Shown here one piece after another: positions 1-12,900 of a stretch of 64,000 nucleotides of DNA. The stretch's first letter is position 1. Each line of letters opens with the position of its first letter. This stretch comes from Chondrosia reniformis (taxonomy: Eukaryota > Porifera > Demospongiae > Chondrillida > Chondrillidae), in contig OX359192.1 in NCBI GenBank assembly GCA_947172415.1, positions 4,528,501-4,592,500 on the forward strand, in the 5' to 3' direction. The position numbers and the translations under genes were made by a program. The notes under the pieces were generated by a model. The model saw nothing but the letters and a program-made list of their open reading frames with translations. It had not been told where the DNA came from and ran no database searches.

Positions 1-515
1 TTTCAGTGACAACACCAGTGTGTCAACATAAGTAATTGGGATGTCTGAATGCACAGACTGACTGCCAACCACCAATGGTTCAGATGTATACTCCTTGCCA
101 TGTGTCCCTTTATCCGCAATCTTAACATAAGATTGTGACATACACTTGTCATTGTGTACCAAAGCACTACTACCCGTTACTGCAGCACTTGATTTCTCCT
201 CATTTTGACTACAATTCTGGACAAAATGACCTGATTTTAGCTCCTCTTTTTCTGATTCCTCACCACTATGAGCAGATTCTTATCGTAGCCTTGCCATTTC
301 CTCATAGACTCTCTTGTTTGCTGTCATTTTCTTTGGCTGAAAGTTCAGGAGGGCCACTCCATTCAGTGTGCGTACACGACTAAGAGCTACATAGGCCATT
401 CCAGGTTCAAATACATCCTTCCCTAAATCCATGATTGCTGCATCAAGAGACAATCCTTGCACCTTGTGAACAGTTGCTGCCCAGGAATCTGTGTTCTCTT
501 CAGGAGTGTACCTTC
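1..515 (-). pseudogene. Helitron helicase C-terminus (motifs V/VI) and extension
   Basis: This continues the helicase after the frameshift near 515: SWAATVHKVQGLSLD, then GMAYVALSRVRTLNG, the motif VI region with its arginines. It ends at TAA 280-282 after EEMARLR. The same frame then stays open for 93 more codons to the window edge (beginning ESAHSGEESEKEE), with a Ser/Glu-rich composition. Either TAA is the natural end and the open stretch is chance, or the copy had a longer C-terminal extension cut by a nonsense codon. The length of open frame makes the second slightly more likely, but I recognise no domain in the extension. Confidence 0.75.
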
Positions 516-2228
516 CTTTCCATAGAAACGTGCAGAAATAGGCTGAATTGGTACAACATCCTGTTGCTCCGAGACAACTGGTATCTTTGACAATTTCCCT
601 ACATTGGGATCTAAGAATCCCACATATAACTCTGTGGGTAATTCACCAGGCATACTCTGATGCCTTGAATTTCTTGACCACTTGAAGCCTACAATTGTTC
701 CTCTGGAACCATTCACCAAGCCATCACCACAGTTAATGTTTCGTCGCAACATTACTCTAGCACCAACTGCTAGCTTCAGTATACGGGGGAGTGCAGCACA
801 GTCTTTATCATCTTGTAGAATGAGACGTTCTGGAACCTCATTGTATTCAATATTAGCATACATTTGCCCCCGATTCTCTAATATGGCATGCTCAGCATCA
901 ATACTATAGATTTGATGGCACTTAGCTAGACTTTTTATCTGCATTTCATTGAGCCCATCAACATCTACTGTACGAGGATACAATGTCAGAGCTGTATCAA
1001 ATGGGGAAGCCAGCAAATCCACAGTCTTACTCGAAACCAAACGTGTTTGCAGAACTTTCACATCTTCATTGGTGTGCACGCCCGTCCTGATCCGATTAAG
1101 TATCTCTGAGAATGAAGCATCATTCTGCTGACGCATGTTCACTTCCAGTTCAATCACCTTGAAGAAATCCCTCCAAAGGTGTGAAGCCAGTCGTCCCGAT
1201 GAGCGTCCAGGTTTCTGACTGAATATAAAACTACCATTCACTGGAGATAGCTGGTACAAGTCACCCACTGCAATGACATTCAAGCCACCAAAAATCTCAT
1301 CATTGCCATAAATCTCACACAGTCGACTGTGAACTGACTTCAGTATCTGGTAAGACACCATACTGATTTCATCAATGATGATGGTGTGCACTCCTTGCCA
1401 CAGATTCCTCAAGTCATGCAGGGCTAGGGCATTCAGCGGCAATTGATGAGCAGTTCTGCCATGCTCCACCTGAAGACGCAATGCTCTATGGATTGTGAGG
1501 CCTCCAATGTTGAAGGCTGCAACCCCGGTGGGTGCCATCAACATACAGGCATGCATCTCTTGACTCCCTGACATAGAACGTTCCATATGCTCTTTAATAG
1601 CCCTAATTACATGTGATTTTCCAGTGCCTGCTCCACCTGTCACAAACAGATGAAATGGTTCTGGAGGTTTCTGGCGTATTTTCATTCTGTGTTTGTGCAA
1701 CTCACGAGTGTAGTGCACAACAATGTCAAATGGAATACGCTGCTTTGTATTCAAACTTGCAATGAGTTGCCTAAATTCCCTATCTGTAAAGGAGTGTCTA
1801 CTCATAGCTCCAATGTCGTCATCATTGTCATTTAGGAGCATATGTTCTTCATCTATTGCACTCAGATTGTCGTCATCAAGGCATGCTGGGCCCATGAAAT
1901 GCTCTGGGTTCATCAACCCTCCTTCAGCCTCAATAAAGGGTTGTGCAGCATCCTCCCTTTGAGCCTGCTGTGCCATTGGGGCAACGACATCTAGGTAGGC
2001 ATCGTCTTCCAAGGCTTGTAATTGCACAACAGCTTTCTGCACTTCATCTGCAAAGGCATGATTGTGAGCATTCAAAACAACCATTTCTCCTTCTCGTACA
2101 ATGAAAGCCTCCATTGCAGAAGAGTGACCTTTCAACAGATCCTCAGGTTCCTTCCTCCAAGGGATGTATAGTAGCAGCAAACTGTAGTAATAGTCATCAC
2201 CATGACTTTCTACTGTCTGTATTGGGAT
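423..2228 (-). pseudogene. Helitron Pif1-like helicase domain
   Basis: A long open stretch encodes the SF1B helicase part. Visible motifs in order: Walker A (FVTGGAGTGKSHVI), motif Ia (MLMAPTGVAAFNIGG), Walker B (IIIDEISMVS), motif III (GGLNVIAVGDLYQLSPV), motif IV area (ELEVNMRQQNDASF) and GARVMLRRNINCGDGLVNG ahead of motifs V/VI. An acidic, low-complexity spacer separates it from the Rep part. Near 515 the frame shifts: the family-typical SWAATVHKVQGLSLD continues in another frame in the next fragment. The role is 5'-3' unwinding during rolling-circle transposition; this copy is dead. Confidence 0.92.
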
Positions 2229-2650
2229 TCAAAGACAGGCTTGCTTCCTTCTCAGACGAACCCATCCCATGTCATTCTGCAACTGGTTACGAGGCTGTGC
2301 TAGTCCATTTCCAGCTTTCCCAACACCTCGTGTATCTACATCATACCACACTGCAAAGTGAGCCAAGGTCATGCTTGCAAATTCTGGTGTGTCAGGTCTA
2401 GAGGCATATCTATCAAAGGTACCAGGGGCAAAAATATCAGAGGAATCATCCTCCAATTCAAGCAATTCAGACCTACTCTTGAGTAACGGTGTTCTCTTTT
2501 CTGGTCTGGCAGTGTTAAGGAATACAACTTTTCTTGAATTTTCTATCAAAGGCAAGTGACACAATAGATATGCTGCCTCCTGGGCACTCAACTCACGAGG
2601 TGTCAGCATTGTGTTTGCCAATCTTTGACAGACACTTTCTTGTTGAAGCC
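2229..2650 (-). pseudogene. Helitron middle region between Rep and helicase
   Basis: This frame continues the Helitron protein after the frameshift near 2650. It carries the linker typical of these proteins: NTMLTPRELSAQEAAYLL, then SRKVVFLNT, an acidic stretch, and TFDRYASRP. The residues read before the shift (right of 2650) are out-of-frame and should be ignored. The frame stops at TGA 2229-2231, then continues in the same frame directly into the helicase segment (HGDDYYYSLLLLYIPW), so this stop is a single nonsense codon rather than a natural end. Confidence 0.85.
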
Positions 2651-3895
2651 TGAGGAGGCAAGCTTTCCAATGCATCTCGGATAGCTTTCCTGACCTCTTG
2701 TGATTTACACATGTAGGAACATACATATGCAGCTGTGCCATATACTGATCCAATCAATTGTATATCCATATTAGCTTTCCATGCCTTCAGAAGGTGTGTA
2801 TTGTATGGATTGTAGTTTTCTTCCCCTGCTGATCTCTTCAAGACATAGAACCTGGACTTGTTTCCAGGATCATCATGGCTTTTTAGCCGTGTATCTTCTG
2901 AGAGAGGTTGAGGAAAATCAAATCGGCAGTCTGCCACATTTTTCCCCCTTAGTGTTGCTTTCCTGCAAGTTGATGTATGATGGTGCTGCTGCACTCTCAA
3001 CACCAATGAATGAAGTTCTTCATCTTTGCAACCTTGTGTTGGAATATTCACAGAAATGTACCTATCAATGTACTGTGGAGCAATCTGCCTTCCAGCTGTA
3101 GTATCTAAGTTTGGAGCATCCCTTATCCACCACATGGAATAGACATGTGGAGATCCCCTCAACTGGAATTCAATTCTCCAAATGTAGTCAACTACCTCAC
3201 CAATTGGTTGCCCAGATCCTTTAATCACTTCCCTAAGGAAGCACTGAAAGTGATGTGCAAAATGCCTAGCTGTAACAACTGGATTTGTCCTCATCAGTTC
3301 TCTCCTCTCACTGGCTGATAAATTAGCTGCCTGTTCCTCTGACAGATTCTGACCCATACTCCTGCTTAGCACTATCATCAAGTCCACCCAATTATTATCG
3401 TCAGCACTCAGTGTGACAAAGAATGTGGGAGGACCTAGGGTGCGAAACATGGCAAATAGCTGGATCTTTACTGAGTTCCAATAAGCCTGTGTGCCACGAA
3501 TATCTCTCATGAAGCTATAACAATTTTCGCAAAAGTGAGGGTTATTTTCCAGGCGTCCTCGCAGCAAACCAGCTGTGAGTAGCTCCTTCTCATTGGTTTC
3601 CTTGTTAGACTTCTCACAGTGGCCTATTCTGAATGATCGCATCCTCATAGCAATGGAAATGCTGCTCTGCAACTTCAGGGCTTCTACAATGTTACAGGCC
3701 CAAAAGATATAAGCAGAATGACATGCCCATCTTGAGTCAGCACTAAGCATTCTTGTTTGAAAATATTCTAGAGGTGTAACTTTGACTTCTCTGATGGTGC
3801 CAAAACCATTTTCACCATTGGGGTAAAGGGTCGGAAAAGCCAATACTTCTAAATCATTTTGATTCTCAAATATACTTAGTGGTGTGGTTGTTACT
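2593..3895 (-). pseudogene. Helitron Rep (HUH nuclease) domain fragment
   Basis: The frame is open from the minisatellite junction (about 3895) leftward to 2593. It matches the Helitron_like_N family: the AFPTLYPNG block, then PLEYFQTRMLSAD, a GPPTFFVTLSADD block, and RIEFQLRGSPHVYSMWW, which is the metal-binding HUH region. The expected second His of the H-x-H pair is Tyr here (PHVY). The catalytic two-tyrosine region is visible as AAYVCSYMCKSQ. A codon upstream of the LAFPTLYP block reads on in frame (FENQNDLEVL), so the true start lies further upstream and is missing. The frame shifts near 2650, and the continuation is in the neighbouring fragment. Inactive because of truncation, frameshift and the His-to-Tyr change. 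Confidence 0.9.
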
Positions 3896-4437
3896 ACAAA
3901 ATAACTATTACTAGTACATGCAACTAGTACAAAAACGAGAACATATTATCAGTACATATAACTAGACCATACACCTAGTAACTAGTATATACTACTAGTA
4001 TATACAACTAGTATATACAACTAGCACATATAACTAGTACGTACAACTAAAATTGACAACTAGTAAATGTAGCCAGTCCTAGTACATACAACCAGATCAC
4101 ACAACTAGCACATACAACCGGTACATACAATTTGTAACGACTACATACAACTAATACCAACAACTAGTCCGTACAGCTTGTGTATACAACTTGTAACGAG
4201 TAAATACAACTAGTACATACAGCTAGTACATACAACCAGGACATACAAATAGGACATACAAACTAGTATATACGTCTAGTACCTACCTAGTATAACCAGT
4301 ACTGAAACCTACAATTAGTACATACAACTACTACATACAACTTCTACATATAAATAGTACATACAACTAGTACATACAACTAGGACACACAACTTGTACA
4401 TATAACTAGCACATACATCTAGTACATACAACAATTA
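3896..4437 (+). repeat. 13-bp minisatellite, forward orientation
   Basis: Degenerate tandem copies of ACTAGTACATACA begin within a few bases of the truncated Helitron and run to the 9-bp target duplication of the next element. Units vary mainly by substitution, with occasional one- or two-base indels. No gene is visible. Confidence 0.95.
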
Positions 4438-4446
4438 CACACAACT

Positions 4447-5194
4447 GGGACAGTGGAAATGGCGGAAATGGTGGAAACCGTGAAAATGGCTGAGGAGGCT
4501 TGTCACGAATCCACGAAGCTAGCTTACTGAGTGCGTAAGGCTGCCTTATAGGGTGAACATCTAAAAAAGGCAACATAGACAGAAAAATGGCCGCGCACAA
4601 ACGAAAATTGTGAACAGTAAGGCGAGCTAAGACAGGTCAGCCTTAAGCGTATCATATCTAAATGCAGTGGAGTAAATCAGCTATATATTTTAATAGTACA
4701 TCTAACTAATGTCAATTGATAAGCTAGCTGGCTAATAAGCATGCCTGCAGCTAGTAGGAATCAAAGTTTAATCTAGTAGAAAGAAAGTAGTGATGCAGTG
4801 CTGATCCTTGGTCATGTCCAATGTCCACGTGTACTTCTGGTAATACAACCAATCTTCTTAAATCCTAACGCTACAAACGGGTTATCCCAAGCCTCTTTTA
4901 CCCAGGATCAGCCAAACGCAAAATTTTGCATCACACGGACATTATATTTTACGTCATATAAGGCCATTTTATCGTTTGCAGTCATTCGATAACGTCTCCA
5001 AACCTTTCTTTTAGATGTTGGCTCCAAAGGACGGCTTTAAGAGGCTCCATCCATTGCTGCTACTGCAGCGCTATTAGTTAGAAAGCTGCATGCAGTCCTC
5101 CTTACTAGTGGCTTTGAGACAATACCATTTTCACGCTTTCCAACTTTTCAGGTGTTGCCACCGTTTTCGCCTTATCCACTGTTTCCACTGCCCC
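4447..5194. mobile_element. 748-bp non-autonomous DNA transposon, 9-bp target duplication
   Basis: The ends form an inverted repeat: left GGGACAGTGGAAATGGCGG, right (complement) GGGGCAGTGGAAACAGTGG, with further similarity inside (GGTGGAAACCGTGAAAATGG against a related stretch near 5130-5160). The 9-bp direct repeat CACACAACT flanks it (4438-4446 and 5195-5203) and is itself minisatellite sequence, so the insertion went into a pre-existing array. There is no transposase. A 9-bp duplication with G-rich ends fits Mutator-like or Merlin elements; an 8-bp reading would allow hAT. The family is therefore left open. Short ORFs inside (for example near 4800-4990) show no domain. Confidence 0.8.
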
Positions 5195-8100
5195 CACACA
5201 ACTAGTACATAAAACCAGTACATATAACTACTATATACGACTATTTACATACAACTAGTACATATAACCAGTACATAAACATATAACTAGTACATATAAA
5301 TAGTACATACAACTACAACATACTACTAATACATTCAACGAGTACTACATTCAACTAGTACATCCAACTAGTACATCTAACTAATACATTTAACTATTTT
5401 ACACAGCTGGTATATAACTTTAGTACATATAACTAGCACATAAACCTAGTACATACAACTAGAACTAGTACATACAACTAGTACATACAACTAATACATA
5501 TAACTAGTACTTATAACTAGAACATACAACTAGAACATACAACTAATACATACAACTTTTACAGACAACTAGTACATATAACCAATAAATACAAATATAA
5601 CCAGTACATAAAACTTGTACATACAACTATATAGTACATATAACTAGAAACTAGAACATACAAAGAGTACATAGAACTAGTACATATAACTAGTAAATAC
5701 AACTATTACTTACAACTAGAAACTAGTAAATAGAACTAATACATAGAACGATTACATAAAACTAGCACATACAACTAGTATATACAACTAGAAACTAGTA
5801 CATAGAACTAGAACATATAACTACAACATACAACTACTACAAACAACTACCACCTATAACTAGTAAATATTACTAATACTAGTACATACAGCTAGTACAT
5901 ACAACTAGTTCATACAACTAGAAAGTGGTACATAGAACTAGTACCCACAACTACTACACAAAACTACTACATACAGTTAGTACCTACAACTAGAAAACAT
6001 TACTAGTACTAGTACATACAATTAGTACATACAACTAGTACATACACCTGGTACATAAAACTAGTACATACAAATAGTAGAAACAACTAGTAAATAAAAC
6101 TAGTACCTGCATAGTACCTATTATAACTAGTATTTGAACCTACAAGTAGTACTAACAGTTAGTACCTACAACTAGTACATAAAAGTAGTACATACAACTT
6201 GTACATATACCTAGTGCATACATATATAACTAGTACATATAAATAGTACACACAACTAGTACACGCAACTAGTAAAAACACCTAGTACATGCAATTAGTA
6301 CATAACAAGTACATACAACTAGTACATACAACTAGTACATAAAACGGGTAAATAGAGTTGTTACATTCAACTAGTACATACAACTAGTACATACACCTAG
6401 TACATAAAGCTAGTACATACAAATAGTACATACAACTAGTACTCACAACTAGTACATAAAACTAGTACATAGAAATAGTAAAAATAACAACTAATAAATA
6501 GAACTAGGACCTGCATAGTCCCTACTATAGCTAGTACTTGAACCTGCAAGTAGTTATAACAGTTAGTACCTACAACTAGTACATAAAAGTAGTACATACA
6601 ACTTGTACATATACCTAGTGCATACATATATAACTAGTACATATGAATAGTACACACAACTAGTACATTCAAATAGTACATACAGCTAGTACAAAAAACT
6701 AGTACAAACAACTAGTACATACAACTAGTACATAACTACTACATACAACGTGTACATACAACTAGTAAATACAACTAGTAAATACAACTAATACATACAA
6801 CTAGAACATACAATTAGTAACTAGTACATAAAACTAGTACATTTAACTAATATGTAGAGGTAGGACCTAAAACTAGTAAATATAACATATACTAGTACAT
6901 AAAACTAGTACATACAACTAGTACCAACAACAAGTAAATGTTACCATTACTAGTATATACAACTAGTTAAGACAACTAGTATATGCAACTAGTACATACA
7001 ATTAGTTCATACAACTATTACATTCAACTAGAACATACAACATAGTTCCTTCAACTATTATATAAATAGTACTGGTACATAGAACTAGTACATACAACTA
7101 GTACATTCAACTACGAACGTGTACAAACAAGCAGTACATACAACTAGTACACACAAAGAGTACAAACAATAGTAGATACAACTAATACCTGCCTAGTACC
7201 TACTATAACTAGTACTAGAACCTACCACTAGTACATAAAGCTAGTTCCTACAACTAATACGGATAACTAGTACATTCAACTAGTACGTATAGCTAGTATA
7301 TACATATATAACTAGCACATAAAAATTTTAAATACAACTAGTACATACAACTAGTACAAGCAACTAGTACATAGAACTAGTACATACAAGTAGTACATTT
7401 AACTAGTACACACAACTAGTACATACGACTAGTACACACAACTAGTACAAGCAACAAGTAAATACAACCACTAACTACCTAGTACATAACTAGTACATCC
7501 AACTAGTACATTAAACTAGTAAATACAATTTGTACATACAACTCTTCCATTGAACTAGTACATACAAACTGTACATTCAACTAGTACTTACAACTAGTAC
7601 ATACAGCAAGTACATACAACTAGTACTTAACTAGTACATACAACTAGTACATACAACTGGTAAATACTATTAGTACATTCAACTATTACATTCAACTAGT
7701 AGATTCAACTAGTAGATAAAACTAGTACATATAAGTAGGACTTACAACTACTTCATACAAATATATAGTAAATACAACTAGCTAGTAAATAACTAGTCCA
7801 TACAACTAGAACATAACTAGTACATACAACTAGTACATTAAACTAGTATATACAATTTGTACATACAACTACTACATTCAACTAGTACATACAACTAGTA
7901 CATACAAATTGTACACTCAACTAGTACTTTCAACTAGTACGTACAAAAAGTACATACAATTAGTAAATACAACTACTACATTAAACTAGTACATACAACT
8001 AATAGGTACAACTAGTAATTAAAAGTAGTACTTACAACTAGTACATACAACTTGTAACTAGTATATAAAACTAGAATATACTGCTAGTATGTACAAGTAG

Positions 8101-11100
8101 TACCTACAACTAGTTCAGATAACTAGTACATGCAACTAGTAAATAACTAGTACAAACAACTAGTACATCAAACTAGTATAAATAACTAGAACATAACTAG
8201 TACATACTACTAGTACATAGAACTAGTACATACAATTAGTAATACAATTATAACATTCAACTAATACATACAACATAGTTCCTTCAACTGGTAAATATAA
8301 CTACTACAGGTACATACAACTAGTACATACAACTAGTACATTCAACTAGTACATAGAACAAGTACAAACAAGTAGTACATACAAATAGTGTATTCAACTA
8401 GTACATATAATTAATTCATACAACTAGCACTTACAACTAGTACATACAACTAGAACATAGAACTAGTACTAACTAGTACATAAAACTAATACATATAACT
8501 AGTCTATACAAGTAGTTCCTACAATTAGTAAATATAATTTATATATACAACTAGTTCTTACAAATAGTAAATAAAACCATTAATAGTATATACAATTAGT
8601 TCAGACAACTAGTACATGCAACTAGTAAATAACTTGTAACCTACAACTTGTACATAAAACTAGTACATATAACTAGCACATATCTAGTATATACAACTAG
8701 TACATGCAACTAGTAAATAACTTGTAACCTACAACTTGTACATAAAACTAGTACATATAACTAGCACATATCTAGTATATACAACTAGTACATACAACTA
8801 GTGCATACAATAAGTATATTCAACTATTAAATTCAATAGTACAGGCAACTAGTACCTTCAAAGAGTAAATATAACTAGTACTAGTATATACAACTAGTCC
8901 ATACAACTAGTACCTTCAACTTGTAAATACAACTAGTGCATATACCAGTAACAAGTACATACATGTAGTACATACAATAGGTACATACAATGATTACATT
9001 CAGCTACTATGTGCAACTAGTTCCTTAAACTAGTAAATATTACGAGTTCCAGTATATACAACTATTACTTACAACATGTACATACAACAAGCAACCAGTA
9101 AAGACAACTAGTCCATACAACTTGTTCCTTCAACTAGTAAATATACCTGGTACTAGTGCATACAACTAGTAAAGTACATACAACTAGTATACACAACTAG
9201 TGCATATACTAGCAACGAGTATATACATGTAGTACACACAACTAGTAAATACAACTAGTATAAACAACCAGTAAATATGACTTATACTAGTAAATACAAC
9301 TAGTGTATACAGCTAGTACCTACAACTTGTAAATATTTTCATTACTAGTACATACAACTAGTTCAGACAACTAATGCATACATCCAGTAAATAACTAATA
9401 CATACAATTAGTAATACAACTATTACATTCAACTAATACATAAAACATAGTTCCTTCAACTAGTTAGTATAACTAGGATTGGTACATACAACTAGTACAT
9501 ACAACCAGTACATACAACTAGAAACGAGTAAATACAACTAGTATATTCAACTAGTACATACAACAAGTACAAACAAGTAGTACATACAAATAGTGTATTA
9601 AACTAGTTCAAACAACAAGTACATACAACTAATACAGACAACTAGCACATTCAATTTGTATATACAACAATTAAGGAGTACATACAGCCAGTACATTCAA
9701 CTAGTACATACAACTAGGCCATACAAACTAATACATAGAACTGGCATACACAACTAGTAGATACAACTAGTACTTATAACTAGTAACTGGTACATACATC
9801 TAGTACACACAACTAGTACATACAAATAGTACCTACAACTAGTAAGTATGACTAGTACAAGTACATACAACTGGTACATAAAACTAGTACCTACAATTAG
9901 TAAATATAATTAGTTCTGGATCATAAAATTCGAACATACGACAAGTACATACAAGTGGTACCTACTACTAGTACGTACAACTAACACATACAACTAGAAC
10001 TTCCAAATAGTAAATACAACTAGTTCAACCAACAAGTAATGAATACATACAACTAGTACATACATGTAGTACATATAACTTGGACATACATCTAGTACAT
10101 ACAACTAGTGCATATAACTACTTCATACAACTGGTACATACAACTAGAACATACAACTAGTACATAACTAGCATATAGAACTTAACATATACCTAGTACC
10201 TACAACTAGTGAATACAACTAGTACATACAACTCTTATGTTCAGCTAATACCTATAGCTGATACATGCAACTAGTACATACAAATAGTCCATGCAACTAG
10301 TACATACAACTACTACATACAAATAGTACATACAACTAGGACATACAACTAGGACATACAAATAGTGCATATAACTAGTTCATACAACTAGTAAATACAC
10401 TAGTACATACAACTTGTACATAACTAGCATATACAACTTGTACATATAACTGGTACATACAACAAGTACATATAACTAGGACATATAACAACTAGTAAAT
10501 TTAACTAGTACATTAACATAAAAGTAGTACATACCACTAGTACATAAAACCAGTATATACCACTAGTACATAAAACCAGTATATACAACTAGTACATACA
10601 ACAAGTTCTTACAATTTGTAAATATAACTAAAACTAGTAAATGCTACTAGTACCTACAATTAGTATATACAAACAACTAGTTACTTTTACAAACAACTAG
10701 TGTATACAACTAGAACATAGAACCAGTAAATACAACTAGTATATACAATTAATATGTATATTGTAACTTGTACTGTATTTAGAACAAGTACATACAACTA
10801 GTACAAACAACTAGTGCATACAACTAGTACAAACAACTAGTTCCTAAAACTAGTTAATATAACTATTACTATATAATTCTTACAACAGGTACATAAAACT
10901 ATTACACACAACTGGTAAGTAGTACATTCAACTAGGACATGCAACGACCACATACAGGGAGTACATACAACTAATAATTACAAGTAGTACATAAACTAAT
11001 AATTATAACTAGGACTAGTACATACAACTAGTACATTTAACAAGTATGTACAACTAGTACGTTCAACTGGTATATAACCAGCATTTTAAACTTGTACATA

Positions 11101-12900
11101 TACTTTGTACATACAACTAGTACATATATCTAGGACTTTTAATTCGTACATGCCACTAGTAAATATAACTAGCACATACACATAGAAGTAGTACATTCAA
11201 CTAGTACATACAACCACCACATATAACTAGTACATTTAACTAGTACTACAACTAGTACATATTACTAATACATAAAACTAGCACATATAATTATTACATT
11301 CAATTATGACATACAACTAGTTCCTACAACTAGTAAATATAACTATTACTAGTAAATAGAACTAGTACATATAACTGGTACATTCAAGTAGTACACAGAA
11401 ATAGTACATTAAACTAGTACATAGAACTAGTATACACTAGCAGTACCTACAATTAGTAATTAAATCTTGTACTAGTACATACAACTAGTACATTCAACTA
11501 GCACATACAACTAGTAAATATTACCAGTACTAGTAAATGCAACTAGTTCTAATATAAAACTTGTATTTACAACTAGTACATAACTACTGTATACAACTAG
11601 TTCATATAACTAGTAAATATAACTAGTACTAGTACATAAAACTAGTACATACAGCTAGTACCTACAACTGGTAAATATAACTAGGACTAGGACATAAAAC
11701 TGATACATACAACTAGGACATACAACAAGTACGTACAACTAGTACATACAACTAGTTCATACAACTAGTTCATACAACTAATACATACAACTAGAACATA
11801 CAAATAGGCCATACAACTAGTACATACAACTAGTACATGGAATTAGTACCTACAACCAGTAAATATAACTAGTACTAGTACACACAACTGGTAAAGTTCA
11901 TACAACTACTATGTCATACAACTAGTAACTAGTACATACAACTAGTACATACGAATAGTACATATAACAAGTACATATAATTAGTACATACCAGTAGAAC
12001 ATACAACTAGTACATAAAACAAATTAGTAGTATATAACACTTATGCATATAGCTAGTATATACAACCATTGTCTACAACTGGTAATTATAACTTGTACTA
12101 GTACATACAACTAGTACATTCAACTAGCACCTACAACTAGTAAATATTACCAATACTAGTAAATACAACTAGTTCAACTATACAGTTAATACATACAATT
12201 AGTCCATAACTAGTACATACAACTAGTTCATACAACTAGTACGTACAACTAGCCGATAGAACTAGTCAACACAACCAGTACAAACAACTAGTAAATTCAA
12301 CTAGTACTATCCCATACAACTAGTAGATACAACTAGTACATAGAGCTAATACATTCAACTAAGCCATACAACTAGTAATTAGAATTTTAAACTAGTACTT
12401 AAAACTAGTACATACAGCTAGTGCCTAAAACTAGTAAATATAACTAGTACTAAAACATACAACTTGTACATACAATTAGTACATACAACTAGTAAATATT
12501 ACCAGAATTAGTAAAAACAACTAGTTCAAATATACAACTAGTACATACAACTAGTACATACAACTAGCCCATAGAAATAGTATATACAACCAGTACATAT
12601 AACTTGTAACGAGTACATACAACTAATACAAAGAACTAGTACGTACAGCTTGTATATACAACTAGTAACGACTAAATACAACTACTGCATACAACTACTA
12701 CATACAACTAGTTGATTAAAGTACCACTACAACTTGTACATATAAATGGTACGTATAACTAGTAAATATAACTAGTACATACACATACAAGTAGTACATA
12801 GAAATAGTACATACACCTAATACACTCAGCTAGTACATACAACCAGTACATACAACTAGTACATACAACTAATGCATACAACTAGTACATACAAGTAGTG
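5195..12900 (+). repeat. 13-bp minisatellite, forward orientation, long uninterrupted block
   Basis: About 7.7 kb of degenerate ACTAGTACATACA units without any foreign insert I could see. Local higher-order structure is present: an 88-bp tandem duplication at about 8611-8790, and a recurrent composite block with a 6-bp ACTAGT insertion (see findings). No ORF longer than array noise exists; short ORFs such as the minus-strand one at 6436-6627 are translations of the repeat itself. Confidence 0.95.

Larger units (their letters stand above)
1..3895 (-). mobile_element. Helitron (rolling-circle transposon), decayed, open at left edge
   Basis: This is the coding body of an autonomous Helitron read on the minus strand, in the order Rep-like N-terminal domain (right) to Pif1-type helicase (left). 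Its 5' coding end is lost where the 13-bp minisatellite begins near 3895, and its 3' part runs off the window at position 1, so neither terminus is visible. The reading frame has two frameshifts (near 2650 and near 515) and two in-frame stops (2229-2231 and 280-282), so this copy is not functional. Helitrons transpose by rolling-circle replication using an HUH Rep nuclease and a 5'-3' helicase. Assignment to the superfamily is firm; separating canonical Helitron from Helentron/Proto-Helentron would need the missing ends. Confidence 0.93.

Noticed and set aside
682-1962. Plus-strand frames across the Helitron
   Set aside because: The minus strand carries the clear helicase motifs; these are shadows.
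4406-4600. Minus-strand 64-aa frame, and a plus-strand frame at 4798-4992
   Set aside because: Both lie in a non-autonomous element or cross its end, have no domain, and look like chance.
6436-6627. Open frames made of the repeat, such as 6436-6627 and 59083-59268 on minus
   Set aside because: They are translations of the 13-bp unit, giving repeated LVVCTSCMY-like residues, and have no independent support as genes.
3896-12900. CRISPR-like regular repeats
   Set aside because: Units are 13 bp, directly adjacent, without unique spacers, and the genome is eukaryotic by its other content.
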